From Bubalus kerabau (lineage: Eukaryota > Chordata > Mammalia > Artiodactyla > Bovidae): a stretch of 64,000 bases of DNA. The notes below the pieces were generated by a model, which ran no database searches, was not told where the DNA came from, and saw only the letters and a list, made by a program, of their open reading frames with translations. The stretch's first letter is position 1. The number at the start of each line of letters is the position of its first letter. The position numbers and the translations under genes are program-made. Positions 45,061 to 57,398 of this stretch are shown piece by piece. The stretch spans positions 81,805,482 to 81,869,481 of the forward strand of contig NC_073626.1 in the NCBI RefSeq assembly GCF_029407905.1. The letters are read 5' to 3'.

Positions 45061-46311
45061 TTTAGAAAAAGTCTTCAGAAAAGCTGTGAAACAAAGCAAC
45101 AGCTCAGAGGAGCTAACCACAGATGCTCTGTTCTGGAGCTTTTTATGTTCTCTTTTCACTTAGCCTCAAATTTTACCAATTATAAATTTGTTTGACATAA
45201 GGGATGTTATCTTTTAAAATGCAAATACTGTGGTATTGGTGTTAAGGATTGTCAGTTACAAACACATTATTGTGAATCAGTTTGAGTTTAGTCTCTCTCC
45301 CAGTTTCTAATGGATACTAGCTTCCTGACGAGGAAAAGAATGACAGAGGAAGCTACAACATTTGGAAACACAATGATTTTACTGAGTGTGGACATCCTGG
45401 GTGGGCACCAGAGTGTGTAGATTTAAGGCAATATAACAGGGCTCAGCCTGGAGAGATGGGGATGGTAAAGCCACATTTACATATTAATGTTTAGTTTCTG
45501 TGATGATCTTTTCAAAATCCCTCCAAGAAAAGTTTGTTTAGATCAATGACCTCCTCCCTTAAATCAATAAATTCTGTAGGGCAAGTAGAACCTACTTCCC
45601 AAAATAAACCCAGTAGGAGCTTGTTTAAACGAGTAAATGGGAACAGGAATGGGCATTTGGTTTCCTGGAGCTCTCACTGTGTCTCTTGCCAAGAGGCTAA
45701 AAATGCTTATCAGATTTGCTTCATCTAGAAAGAATGGCTCTGTGTTTCCCTTGCAGCTCTCTACAGGCTGGTCCAGCTGATTAGCACTCCAGATTTCACT
45801 GCCCAACATTGTGGCACTTCCATCATTTATTTGGCCGCCATGAATAACATCAATATTACAGCCTACACAAACATCACTTTATGGCTATTTTATGACTGTT
45901 AGATTGTTGATGGTCAAGCTGTTTTCAGAGTCAACACATCATCCCTTAGTGTCCAGAGGTCTCAGATCCAATCAAAGCCCTGAACCAAACCAACTTTGGA
46001 ATAATGGTGAGGGCTGTGTGGGGCTGGTATGAGCAGTGGTGCATTGAACTCAAGCTTAAGTTTGTGGCCATTAAAGTTATTCATAGTCTCAGGCTGCAGC
46101 AGTTTAATCAAATAATTTTCCTCCCACCTTTCTGGGATACAAAATGATTCTTTGTAGCACAATTTGAGATTTGAGAAAACAAAGGAAAGGATGAGAAAGC
46201 TGTTGACTCTTACGGCACTGTGTCCCTGTGAGCTAAATGGAGGTATGTCTACAGAAAAGCTAAAAATTCCTCTACAGACTCTTCTGGATTAAAAGTCTTC
46301 TACAATAAATA
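45061..46311. other. Non-repetitive intergenic DNA
   Basis: No exon or repeat identified. Open frames around 45,534-45,809 lack domains and splice context. Confidence 0.4.
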
Positions 46312-46545
46312 ATAATAATAGCTACCACTTACTGCATGGGCACTCCTTGTCAAACACTGTATATGTAACATCGTATTTAATCCTCATACTAGCCCAAAGG
46401 ATGGGTGTTATCTTTGTTCTACAGATGAAACAAATATCTCATTAGATATCTGCCCAGGCTCCCAAAATAAGAAAGGGGCAGAATCAGAGCCCAAATCAGT
46501 TGGCTGAATTAACATGCATGTGCTTCTTTATTATACTGTCCCCAA
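46312..46545 (-). mobile_element. MIR SINE
   Basis: TAGCTACCACTTACTGCATG, GTATTTAATCCTCATACTAG, CTACAGATGAAACAAATATC and CAGAATCAGAGCCCAAATCA match reverse MIR; nearly full length. Confidence 0.85.
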
Positions 46546-48587
46546 AGAGGAAGCATGATGGGCATGTAGGTCTCCTGGCTCTGTCTGTAGAGAGAATATT
46601 TCAAGATATTTGTTTTACATCAGAAATTTTCCCCCTTAGAGCATGGTGTCAGGTTTTAGACTGAGAATTCTCCCATCTTTGTTTTCTTATCAATATCTGA
46701 AACCAACAGAGTGGTTGTGGGTTCCACCTCTTCCTTCCCACCGGGCATCCAGCTGCCCACAGGAAGCACACATTCTTTTTTGCTGCTCAGTGCCGTAAGC
46801 AGCACATGGAGAGGCCTACAGATTATACCGGGAGAGTGAAATCCCCAAGATGGCAACCTAAGTCATTCCCGACTCTGCCTCCCCTCGCAAAAACAGCAAC
46901 TCTTCATGAACAAGACAGCATTAAGGGAACCCTAGAACAGGGGGGTGAGGCAGAGGTACCTTCCTGTACCACCAAGACCAAGACAGACCGTATTAGAAGG
47001 AAAAGAACAGTCACACAGTGACTGCACCGCCTCCCCCTCAGGTCAGCACAGCACCCTGCTGAGAGGTCTCCCCCGAGTCTCTGCTTCCTCCCATGGGAAA
47101 AAAAGATCCCATGGGTTTCAAACAGCTACCCCAGCACTGAGGGGCACTTTGTGGGATTGCATGGAGCATCACTGGGATCTGACTATGATAGAGAAGTGGG
47201 AAGGGACTCCCCAAAACCAGCCCACGATCTTGGCAGATGGAGCTCATTACCACCCAAAAACTTTGATCCCCTGCAGACCCAAGTTGATAGTCCACTCTGA
47301 CCAGGGAACCCACTGGGGTGCACATTTCCCTGCCTTTGATCCTCAAATAAGTTTTGCCAGTCTTCTAGTCTGGTTTGCCTGCAACCATGAAAAAAGCTGA
47401 GTCATAGCCCAACGCACGGGGGAGAGTGTAGTCTGACCTGATCTGGCCAGAGGGCCTGGTTGACAGCACTTAGAAGCTGTGTAGTCCAGGACTGTTCTAG
47501 CTGAGAGGTGAGTGGGAGCTGACTGCCCACAGAGCAAAGTCAACATGGGGGTCTTGGAAGCTCCTCTGATATGCCCATGCAGAAGATTCATTCATAGTTA
47601 AGGCTGAGGGTAGCTCAACCCCTTCCAACCAGAAAGTCTACTTGGAAAAAATTGGAGAAGCCTGAAATAGCCCCTCTCTCTTCCACCAGACTAGGAAATG
47701 AAGACCCAGCAGCCCGACCTGAAGTCGAAGGTTTTTCCTGGTCCCATCTGTCAAGAAGGGTTGGTGACAACACCTGAAAGCTGCATCATTCAGCAGTGTT
47801 TGAGTTAAGGAACTGGCAGCTTGGCCGATAGTGCAGACTGAAGCTAGTGACCCTTTTTGGCCATGGAGCTTGGGGCATGGGTTAGCTTAAGAAAACAAAG
47901 ACTTTTACCAGTTTCAGATTTGCTCTTCTGATGCTACAGGGCAGGGAAACAAATTCATAGCCATGCTCATTGCTGTTTCCACTCATTGCCTTTAGCCTGC
48001 CTGACCAAGACCTAACTAGAACATGTGGGGAAGCTGTGGGAAAGCAGTGTAGACCATACAACAGCCCTGCTAACACTGACACTTGAACAGAGAGCACTGT
48101 TTATGGCTTTCCCTATCTGCAGACTAAACCAAGAGGCACATCTGTCAAGGTATTCAGTGCACACTCCTGCCTAATATGAATCTCCAGCAATAAATATTAC
48201 AGACCCTGAGGCCCATCTTACTGCCCTGCCATAGCAGGAAAGCCAAGGTATAGCCCCATCTACTAATGAGTATGAATATAAATACAGGAGTTAGCCCTAA
48301 CCACCTAGAAAGCCTGACTAGAGAATTCAGGTAACCATGGAGCCCATCCTATAGTAGAGAACCAAGTTACCAGTACTCAACCAAACAGAGTGCGTATCTC
48401 TGATCAAAGAGCTTTAAAAGTTGCTTTATTCGGGGGGGAAAAAAAACGCAAAAAAAAAATGGTAGGTCCCACCTACCCAAGAATATTACCAGCAAACACA
48501 CCCACAAACCCAAACTGAGCTGACTAGTGAAAATCTGTCTCTGCCAAAGCAAACCTGTAGTATCTAAGTACTCAAATGTGCAGATGT

Positions 48588-48630
48588 GGACATAAGAATT
48601 CAAGGTAAAGGACATAAGAATTCAAGGTAA
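48588..48630. repeat. 22-bp direct tandem duplication
   Basis: GGACATAAGAATTCAAGGTA plus AA occurs twice head to tail inside L1 5' UTR text. Confidence 0.95.
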
Positions 48631-48833
48631 GAATCAGGTAAACATGACACCAAAGGAAACAAATAAGGCACCAGTAACTAATGCTAAAGAAATGGAGATT
48701 TATGCACTTTCAAAGAATTCAGAAAAATCCTCTTAAGCTTAGCAAACTACAGAAAAATTCAGACAATTTAGCAAAATAAGAAAAATAAGGCAAGAAGAAA
48801 CCCAAGAAGTTGGACAAAGAAGTATAAACCAGT

Positions 48834-48869
48834 AAAAAAAAAAAAAAAACACACACACACACACACACA
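48834..48869. repeat. (A)n(CA)n microsatellite in L1 ORF1
   Basis: About 16 A followed by about ten CA units, replacing ORF1 sequence between ATAAACCAGT and AAACCAGAAATCC. Confidence 0.93.
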
Positions 48870-50115
48870 AAACCAGAAATCCTAGAGATGAAAAATACAG
48901 TAATAAACTTAAGAATTCAATAAAGGGTTTCAAAAGCAGACTTGAAAATGCAGAAGAATTGGTGAGATGGAGCATAAGGTATCTGAAATTATCCTATCAG
49001 ATGAACAAAAAGAAAAATAAGAAAGAATGATAAAAACTTAAGGACATCTAGGACACAATTTTTTAAAAATATTCATATTATGGGATTTCCAGGAGCATAA
49101 AATCTAAAAGGACAGAAAGTATATACAAAGTGATAATAGCTGAAAACTTCCCAAACCTAGAACCAGAAGCTAGAAGCATCTGCATGAGGTTGGGCCTCGT
49201 AACAACTGGACTGGCAGACAGCGACACCTACCAGACCACCCACAGCAGTCAGCCTGCCGCAACAGACTGACCCATGTAGTCCACACGGGGGATATCCCAA
49301 GGGCATATAGCTCTGGTGATCAGAGAGTGTGCTGCTGGTACCAATAGGATGTCTCCTACAAAAGGCCACTTCTCCAAGGTCAGGAAATGTAAAGCTACCA
49401 GATACACAGAAATAAAAACAGCCAGTTAGGTAAAATGAGATAATAGAGGAACATGTTTCAAATGAAGAAACAAGATAAAATCCCAGAAGAACAACTAAGT
49501 GAAGTAGATATAGGCAATCTACTCAGTAATTCAAGGTAATGATTGTAAAACAAATCAAAGTACTTGGGAGAAGAATGGATGAACAGAATGAGAAGATTTT
49601 AAACAAAGAATTAGAAAATATAAAGAACAAGGCAGAAATGAATAATAACTGAAATGAGAAATACACTAGAATGAATCCACAGTAGATTAAAAAATACAGA
49701 GGAATGGATCAGTGAGCTGGAAGAAAGAGAAATGGAAATCACTGAAGCTGAACAAAAAAGAAAGAAATGAGGACCGCTTAAGAGACCTTTAGGACAACAT
49801 CAGGCATACCAACACCTCCCTTGTAGGGCCTTGGAAGGAAAAAAGAGAGGGCCGGAAAATATATCAAAGACATACTATCTGCAAACTTCCCTAACCTCGG
49901 AGAGGACACAGGCATCTAAGTCTAGAAAGCACAGAGAGTCCCGGACAGAAACAATCCGAAGAGGACCATACAAAGACACGGTGTCCAAAACTGTCAAAAT
50001 TTAAAGACAATGTGAAGAGCAGCAAGGGAAAAGCAATAAGTTCATGTACAAGGGAATCTGAAAAGGCTGTCAGTTGACTTGGCATCACAAGGTCTGTAGT
50101 TCAGAAGGCATGGTA

Positions 50116-50190
50116 TAAAGTAATATATATATATATAAAGTTATATATATATATAAAGTAATATATATATAGTAATATATATATAAAGTA
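50116..50190. repeat. (TA)n-rich microsatellite in L1 ORF1
   Basis: Four blocks of TATATATATA separated by AAAGTTA, AAAGTAA and AGTAA. It lies inside ORF1 between GGCATGGTATAAAG and GAAAAGGAAAACCTACAGC. Confidence 0.92.
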
Positions 50191-50392
50191 ATGAAAAGGA
50201 AAACCTACAGCAAAGAAAACTCTACCCAGTAACACTTTTAGACTGAACGAGAAATCAAAGTTTGACGGACAACTGTTCATCACCACCAAATAAGATTTAT
50301 AAGAAATATTAAAGGGACTTCTCTAAGCAAGAAAGAAAAGGACACAACTAGAAACATGAAAATAACAAAGGAAAAAGCCCATTGCTCCAGGC

Positions 50393-50528
50393 AGATATAC
50401 AGTTGCTGCTGCTAAGTTGCTTCAGTCGTGTCCGACTCTGTGCGACCCCATAGACGGCAGCCCACCAGGCTCCCCTGTCCTGGGATTCTCCAGGCAAGAA
50501 CACTGGAGTGGGTTGCCAAGATATACAG
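50393..50528 (-). mobile_element. Bov-A monomer SINE with 10-bp target duplication
   Basis: Reverse monomer TTGCTGCTGCTAAGTTGCTT to GAACACTGGAGTGGGTTGCC. AGATATACAG is repeated perfectly at 50,393-50,402 and 50,519-50,528. Confidence 0.94.
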
Positions 50529-50644
50529 TAAAAGGTTATAGATTAGCCGCTTACAAAGCTAGTAGGACGGCTGAGACAAAAGCAGTAAAATCATTTACAC
50601 ATCTGCAATACGTAGTTAAGGGATACACAAGACAGGAAGATGCT

Positions 50645-50753
50645 GGATTTCCCTGGTTAGAACTCTGCATATTCACTGCTGGCACCTGGGTTCAATACCT
50701 GGTCAGGAAACTCAGATCCCACAAGCCACACACAGTATGGCCAAAAAAAAAAA
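50645..50753 (+). mobile_element. CHR-type tRNA SINE
   Basis: GGATTTCCCTGGTTAGAACT, GGTTCAATACCTGGTCAGGA, CAGATCCCACAAGCCACACA and GTATGGCC, with an A-rich tail. This is the cetartiodactyl CHR layout, distinct from Bov-tA because no BovB-derived body follows the tRNA-like head. Confidence 0.8.
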
Positions 50754-51357
50754 GACAAAAATATGTAAAATGTGATGTCAAAAATAATCATGGAGGGTGG
50801 GGAGTAAAAATGTGGGGATGTTAAAAGATCTTTGAAATTGAGAGATATGCAACTTAAAATAAGTGTGTATGTAAACCTCATGACATTCATAAATCAAAAC
50901 TCGGAAAACACAATAAAGATAAAGGATTCCAAACACAGCAATAGTTATTGAATCATACGGGAAGAGAACAAAAGAAGGGACAAGAAAGAACAACTCCTAG
51001 ACTAACAAAATGGCAATAAGTATCAATACATATCAATAATTACTAAATGGACTAAAGGCTTCAAACAAAAGAAAGAGCGGCTGAATGGACACAAGGACAA
51101 AACCTTTATTTATGCTACCTACAAGAGACTCATATCAGATCTAAAAACATACAGACTGAAAGCAATGGGATGCAAAAAGGTATTTCATGCAAATAGAAAT
51201 CAAAAGAAAGCTGGGGTAGCAATACTATCAGGCAAAACATTTTAAAACAGACCGTAATAAGGGACTAAGAAGGACATTACATAATAATCGAAGGATCAAT
51301 ACAATAAGATACAACAGTTACAAGTATATATGCAGGCAATATAGGAGCACCTAAATA

Positions 51358-51563
51358 CCCTGGGTGGCTCAGTGGTAAAGAATCTGCCTGCCAAGCAGAA
51401 GACACAGGTTCGATCCCTACAGTGGAAGATCGCCTGGAGAAGGAAACGGCAACCTATTTTGGTGTTCTTGCCTGCAAATTCCATGGACAGAGGAGTCTGG
51501 CAGGCTATGGTCTATGGGGTTGCAAAAAGAGTTGGACATGATTTAGAGACTAAAGAACAACAA
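51358..51563 (+). mobile_element. Bov-tA SINE in L1 ORF2
   Basis: TGGGTGGCTCAGTGGTAAAG to GTTGGACATGATTTAGAGAC. It splits the L1 phrase GGAGCACCTAAATAC / CATAAAATATTAACAG; AAATAC is repeated at both sides. Confidence 0.9.
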
Positions 51564-52260
51564 ATACATAAAATATTAACAGATCTAAAGGGAGAAACTG
51601 GCAGTAACACAATAATTGTAGGGGACTTTACCACCCCACTTACAATGCACAGATCATTCAGACAAAAAGTGGAAAAAAGAAATCAAGGAAACACTGGCAT
51701 TAAATGACACATTTGAGCGAGTGGATTTAATAATTCTAAATAGACCATTCCGACCAAAAGAAGCAGAATACAGTTTTTCAATTACACATGGAACATTTTC
51801 CAGGATAGAGAACAAGCTAGGCCACAAAAACAACTTAGGAAATTTTAAAAAACTGAAATTATATAAAGCATCTTTCTGACCACAATGCTGTGAACAGGTA
51901 AAAAATTGCAAAAAATAAACAAGTGGAGGCTAAACTACATGCTACAAAACAACCAATAGAGCACTGAACAAATCAAAGGAAAAAAAAAATTTTAATAGGT
52001 GGGGACAAATGAAAATGAAAACAACAACCCAAAATCTGTGGGACACAGATCAAAAAGTAGTTCTAAGAGGCAAGTTTATAGCAATACAAGCCTATCTAAG
52101 GAAATAAAAAAAATTCAAACAACCTAACCTTACATCTAAAGGAACTAGGAAAAGAACAAGCAAAACCCGAAGTTAGTAAAAGGAAAAAAAAATCATAAAG
52201 ATTAGAGTGGAAATAAATGAAATAGAGCCTAAAAAAACCATATAAAAGATCAGTGAAACT

Positions 52261-52977
52261 GAGTTGGTTCTTTGGTTCCTTAAAGAACTAAAAATAGAGC
52301 TACCGTATGATCCCGCAATTCCACTTCTGGGGTTATATCTGGAAAAAAACATAGTTTGTAAGGACACATGCACTTCAATGTTCATTGTAGCACTATTTAC
52401 AATAGCCAAGACATGGAAGCAGCCTAAATTTCCATTGACAGAGGAATGGATAAAGAAGATGTGGTACATATATACAATGCAATATTACTCAGCCATTAAA
52501 AACAAATGAAATAATGCCATCTTCAGCAATACGGATGGACCTGAAGAATATCATACTAAGTGGAGTAAGTTACACAGAGAAAGACAAATAGCATATGATA
52601 TCACGTATATGCAGAACCTTAAAAAATGATACAAATTAACTTATTTATAGAACAGAAACAGACTCATAGACTTAAAAAACAGACTTATGATTATCAGAGG
52701 AGAAGGGTGAAGAGCAGGGAAGATTCAGAATTTGGGATTGACATGTACACACTGCTATATTTAAAACAGATAAGCAGCAAGGACCAACTGCATAGCACAG
52801 GGAAGTCTGCTCAATATTTTTTAACAACCTAAATGAGAAAAGAATTTGATAAAGAACAGAAGCACGTATGTGCATAACTGAATCATTTTGCTGTACACCT
52901 GAAACAGACTGTTAATCTAAACTCTAATGTAAATTTTTTAAATTAATAAAATAAAAAATTAGGAGTTAGTTCTTTGA
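52261..52977 (+). mobile_element. 5'-truncated L1 3' end with target duplication, inside L1
   Basis: Insert 52,276-52,962: TTCCTTAAAGAACTAAAAAT, ATGGAAGCAGCCTAAATTTC, GCTGTACACCTGAAACAGAC and an AT-rich tail. Flanks GAGTTGGTTCTTTGG (52,261-52,275) and GAGTTAGTTCTTTGA (52,963-52,977) match at 13 of 15. The host L1 resumes at once in ORF2. Confidence 0.92.
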
Positions 52978-53120
52978 AAAACTAAACAAAAGTGATAAAC
53001 CTTTCACCAGACTCATCAAGAAAAACAGGGAGGGGCCCCAAATCAATAAAATCAGAAATGAAAGAGAAGAAGTTACAATTGACACCACAGAAATACAAAA
53101 GATCACAGGAGATTATTGTG

Positions 53121-53997
53121 AACAACTATATGTCAATATCATGTGAAATGCCAGGCTGGATGAATCACAAGCTGGAATCAAAATTGCTGGGAGAAATATC
53201 AACCACCTCAGATATGCAGATGATACCACTTTAAAGGCAGAAAGTGAAGAGGAATTAAAAAGCCTCTTGATGAAGGTTAAAAAGGAGAGTGAAAAAGCTG
53301 ACTTAAAACTCAACATTCAAAAAATGAAGATCATGGCATCTGGCCCTATCACTTAATGACAAACAGAGGGGGAAAAAGTGGAAACAGTGTCAGATCTCAT
53401 TTTCTTGGGCTCCAAAATCAATGTGGACGGTGACTGCAGCCATGAAATTAAAAGATACTTGCTCTTTGGAAGAACAGTTATGACAAACCTAGACAGTGTA
53501 TTAAAAAGCAGAGAAATCACTTTGCCAATAAAGGTCTTTATAGTCAAAGCTATGGTTTTCCAGTAGTCATGTATGGATGTGAGAGTTTGGTCCATAAAGG
53601 AGGCTGAATGCTGAAGAACTGATGCTTTCAAACTGTGGTGCAAGAGAAGACTCTTGAGACTCCCTTAGACAGCAAGCAGATCAAACCAGTCAATCCTAAA
53701 GGAAATCAACCCTTCCAATTCATTGGAAGGACTGATGCTGAAGCTCCAATACTTTGGCCACCTGATGCAAAGAACTGGCTCGTTGGAAAAGACCCTGATG
53801 ATGGGAAAGATTGAGGGCAAGAGGAGAAGGGGATGAAAGAGGATGAGATAGTTGGAGGGCATCACTGACTCAAGAGACATGAGTCTGAGGAAACTCAAGG
53901 AGATAGTGAGGGACAGGGAAGTCTGGTGTGCAGCAGTTCATGGGGTCGCAAAGAGTCAGACACCACTAAGTGACTAATAACAACAACATATGTCAAT
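53121..53997 (+). mobile_element. BovB LINE with target duplication, inside L1 ORF2
   Basis: Insert 53,138-53,981. The RT region keeps a YADD box at about 53,214 (ATATGCAGATGATACC), but the frame breaks at several places. Flanks AACAACTATATGTCAAT (53,121-53,137) and AACAACATATGTCAAT (53,982-53,997) differ by one base. More diverged than the copy at 37,908. Confidence 0.94.
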
Positions 53998-54317
53998 AAA
54001 ATGGACAATCTAGAAGAAACAGATTCCTAGAAATGTACAATCTTCCAGGACTAAACCAGAAAGAAATAGAAAAACATGAATTGAGCAACTATCAGCAATA
54101 AAACCAACTCATTTAAAAAAAAAAAAAGGCAAAGCAAACAAAAACTCCCAACAAAAGTCCAGGATTAGATGGCTTCACAGATGTATTCCACCAAACATTT
54201 AGAGACGAGTTAACACCTATCCTTCTCAAACTATTACCAAAAAAATTTCAGAGGAAGGAGGAAGACTTACAAACTTTTTCTATGAAGCTTGCATCACCCT
54301 GACACCAAAAGCATAGA

Positions 54318-54348
54318 TATCAAAAAAAAAAAAGAAAAGAAAAGAAAA
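54318..54348. repeat. A-rich (AAAAG)n tract
   Basis: About 12 A followed by AAAAG repeats within L1 ORF2 text. Confidence 0.9.
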
Positions 54349-54575
54349 TTACTGTCTGAAATCACTGATGAACATAGATACAAAAATCCTCAACAAATTA
54401 ACAACTGAATCTAGCAATACATTAGGGTGATCATAAAATATGATCAAGGGGTATTTATCCCAGGGGTGCAAGAATGGTTCAATATCTACAACTCATGTGA
54501 TATACACTGCATAAAAAAATTAAACAAAACACTAGCCAGAGCATCCAGAGCCCCATAGGAACTGAACTGGTAACT

Positions 54576-54732
54576 AGCAGCAAATCCACAGAGAAGGAAA
54601 TGGCAACCCACTCCAGTACTCTTGCCTGGAGAATCCCAGGGACAGGGGAGCCTGGTGGGCTGCCATCTATAGGGTTGCACAGAGTTGGACACGACTGAAG
54701 CAACTTAGCAGCAGCAGCAGCAGCAAATCCAC
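54576..54732 (+). mobile_element. Bov-A SINE inside the 5' UTR of the SC5D retrocopy
   Basis: Insert about 54,590-54,718: AGAGAAGGAAATGGCAACCC to GACTGAAGCAACTTAG plus (AGC)n. AGCAGCAAATCCAC occurs before (54,576-54,589) and after (54,719-54,732); CAAATCCAC is the unambiguous part because the tail is itself AGC-rich. Confidence 0.92.
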
Positions 54733-56058
54733 TCTAGGGGCTAAGATGGATCTTACACTCAATGCTACAGGGTATTATCTGTTTGTGCTATACATATATC
54801 CTGCCACATAGCCAGAAGATGACATCTGACAATTTATTAGCCTCCTGATTATAACAAATCTCAGTATGTATAACTTTTATTCCTTCTTTGCAACATTGAG
54901 TTATTATTTTGTCTACGATCTTTCCTTAATGAAAGACAATTTTTAAAGAATCAGGTCTATTGATAGATTATGCATTCTGTCCAGCCAATGCCATGGATCA
55001 GCACCCATATTTCCTCCGTTCCTGCTAGAGGTGAGAGGTTACAGCAGATTGTATAATGGCATAGGAGAGTTTCCATACAGTTGGTTTTAGCTCATTGCTG
55101 GTATCTTTACTTGTCTCTTTTTCACTTACATGCTGATCTACTGGATTCACAGAGGCTTTTATCAGAGACTTGTATATATAACCGCTTACACAAACCTCAT
55201 CACATCTGGAAGGTTCTGACTTCATTTGTAAGTCATGCTTTTCACTTTCTGGATGACGTCCTTCAGAGTCTGCCTTACCACAGATATCCTTTTATCTTTC
55301 CTTTACACATAGTAGTTTGTTTAGGTTCATATATCCTGGTCAATATTTATAGTTTCTATTCATGATGGTGATATTCACATTCCCTAAATCTTAAGGCCTT
55401 AATTATTAATGGCTCAACTCATCATATGGACTACCACATGCTCGTTGACCACAGTATTTCACACTGTGGGATAGAACTGGAGTCTTGTTAAAAAAATCCC
55501 TCTTCCTTTGAAGGCAATGGACCACTCAGTTACGTGAGGATGACAAGAAGAAAGCAAAAGTCATGTAGGAAATGCTTGTAAAAATGAAAAGTTATTCAAT
55601 ATAGAGTTCATAAAGACTGAGTAGATGACTGCCCAATTGTTAAATATTTTTGATAAAGAAAGATAATCTACATATGTTCAGCCAAGAGGCATAACAATTG
55701 AACAGTATTATTTGAAATTCAGTACTGCTGGTACAGCTGAGGAATGATCACAATGATAGGTCAAGGGAATGTGATGTGAACACCAAGATTTTAATTAACT
55801 TGATGGACAGCACTTTTGATATGTTTCAAAGTTATAATTATATGATGTTCTATAAAAGGAAATAATTGCCGAATATTTAGGTCTATCACTGAAGATTAAT
55901 TTTGAAATCTTATTTTCCTTCCTTTTTCTCCATTTTTCTAAACTTCCTCTGTAAAAGAAGATTTAACAAATACCTTCATAAAGAAATGTCATGTGTTGTA
56001 ACAAATGTTAGGAAAATAAGGTTTGCAAAGTCATTCTATAAGCTATTTATGTAAAATC

Positions 56059-56064
56059 AATAAA
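56059..56064 (+). terminator. AATAAA inherited by the SC5D retrocopy
   Basis: Lies 18 bp before the end of the retrocopy, as expected for a reverse-transcribed polyadenylated mRNA. The A tail has nearly gone. Confidence 0.8.
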
Positions 56065-56932
56065 AGCTGATTATGAATGTTAAAAATTGAATAAAATAAT
56101 CTCATCTGAACAGATGCAGAAAAAGCTTTTGACAAAATTTAACATTCACTTATGATTAGCTCTTTATATTAACTTTGTGAAGTGGTAACACACCTCAACA
56201 CAATAAAATCCATATATGATAAGCCCACAGCTAACATACTCTATAATAAAAAGCTGAAAGCATTTCCTCTAAGATCAGGAACAAGACAAGAATGTCCCCT
56301 CTCCCCACTTTTATTCAACACAGTATTGGAAATCTTATCCACAGCAATCAGATAAGAAAAATAGGAAAGAAAGAAGTAAAATTGTCACTGTTTTCAGATG
56401 CCATGATAGTACACACAGAAAATCCTAAAGACATCACTGAAAAACAACTAGAATTCAATGAATTCGGTAAGGCTGCATGATATGAAATTAATATATAGAA
56501 ATCTGCTGCATTTCTGTACACTGATAATGAATTGTCAGAAGTTTTTTTTTAAAGTCTCATTTATCATATCAAAAAGAATAGGATACCTAGGAATAAGTCC
56601 AATTAGGGAGATAAAAATACTTGTACTTGGAAAACTATGAGACATTGTAAAAAAAACTGAAGATGACAGAAACAGATGGAAAGATATATAATGTTCATTA
56701 ACTGGGAGAAATAATATTATTAAAATGTCTATTTCCCAAAGCAATCTACATATTCAATGAAATTCCTACCAAAATACCAAACATGTTTAACATAATTAGA
56801 ATAATTCTAAAATTTGAATGTAAACACAACAGACCCCGAATAGCCAAAACAATCTTGAGAAAAGAAGAGAGCTGGAGGTATCATGTTCCCTGGCTTCAGA
56901 CTATAACAAAGCTACAGTAATCAAAACAGTAT

Positions 56933-57398
56933 CAGTTCAGTTCAGTTGCATCTGACTCTTTGTGACCCCATGGACTACAGCATCCCAGGCTTCCCTGTCC
57001 ATCACCAACTCCCGGAGCTTGCTCAAACTCATGTCCATTGGGTCTGTGATGCCGTCCAACCATCTCACCCTCTGTCATCCCCTTCTCCTCCCACCTTTAA
57101 TCTTTCCCAGCATCAGGGTCTTTTCCAGTGAGTCAGTTCTTCACATGAGGTGGCCAAAGTACTGGAGTTTCAGCTTCAGCATCAGTCCTTCCAATGAACA
57201 CCCAGGACTGATCTCCTTTAGGATGGACTGGTTGGATCTCCTTGCAGTCCAAGGGACTCTGAAAAGTCTTCTCCAACACCACAGTTCACAAGCATCAATT
57301 CTTCGGCGCTCAGCTTTCTTTATAGTCCAACTGTCACATCCATACGTGACTACTGGAAAAAACATAGCTTTGACTAGACGGACCTTCGTCTGCAAAGT
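56933..57398 (-). mobile_element. BovB 3' part, minus strand, with junction filler
   Basis: From CAGTTCAGTTGCATCTGACT in reverse to GGACCTTCGTCTGCAAAG. It splits L1 ORF2 text (ATCAAAACAGTAT / CAGTATACCGCTGGCAC). The right junction carries about 35 extra TA-rich bases (57,399-57,431), including a hairpin. Confidence 0.92.

Larger units (their letters stand above)
46840..49165 (+). mobile_element. L1 5' UTR and start of ORF1
   Basis: GAAATCCCCAAGATGGCAAC opens like an older L1 5' UTR, followed by about 1.8 kb of moderately GC-rich 5' UTR. ORF1 text appears from about 48,640 (GACACCAAAGGAAACAAATA, ATGGAGATTTATGCACTTTC, GAATTCAGAAAAATCCTCTT) to ATAGCTGAAAACTTCCCAAA at 49,137. Frames are broken. 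An (A)16(CA)n tract interrupts ORF1 at 48,834-48,869. Confidence 0.75.
54530..56081 (+). pseudogene. SC5D: Processed pseudogene of SC5D (lathosterol oxidase / sterol C5-desaturase)
   Basis: The parent enzyme is an ER-membrane, iron-dependent desaturase that converts lathosterol to 7-dehydrocholesterol in cholesterol synthesis. The copy starts with a 5' UTR piece and an ATG at 54,746 (MDLTLNATGYYLFVLYIYPA, then PEDD, ATLSYYFVYDLSLMK). It continues through GEFPYSWF, MLIYWIHRGF, RLHKPHHIWK, SLPYHRYPFIFPLH, VNIYSFYS and NGSTHHMDYHM to a stop at 55,622. All this is collinear and intronless. Stops occur at several codons (Trp to stop after PAT) and frames shift. Two of the histidine clusters that bind iron are damaged (HRGFYQ and HHMDYH). 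A 3' UTR follows, with AATAAA at 56,059. Flanks AAAAATTAAACAAAA (54,515-54,529) and AAAAATTGAATAAAA (56,082-56,096) match at 13 of 15. It was pasted into the L1 at 49,166-58,500 and later hit by a Bov-A SINE. Identification rests on remembered SC5D sequence. Confidence 0.9.

Noticed and set aside
45534..45809. Overlapping small open frames on both strands
   Set aside because: No domain, no splice context, and length expected by chance.
55081..55365. 94-residue open frame with membrane-like segments
   Set aside because: It is one frame of the SC5D retrocopy, which is broken by stops and frameshifts; not a separate gene.
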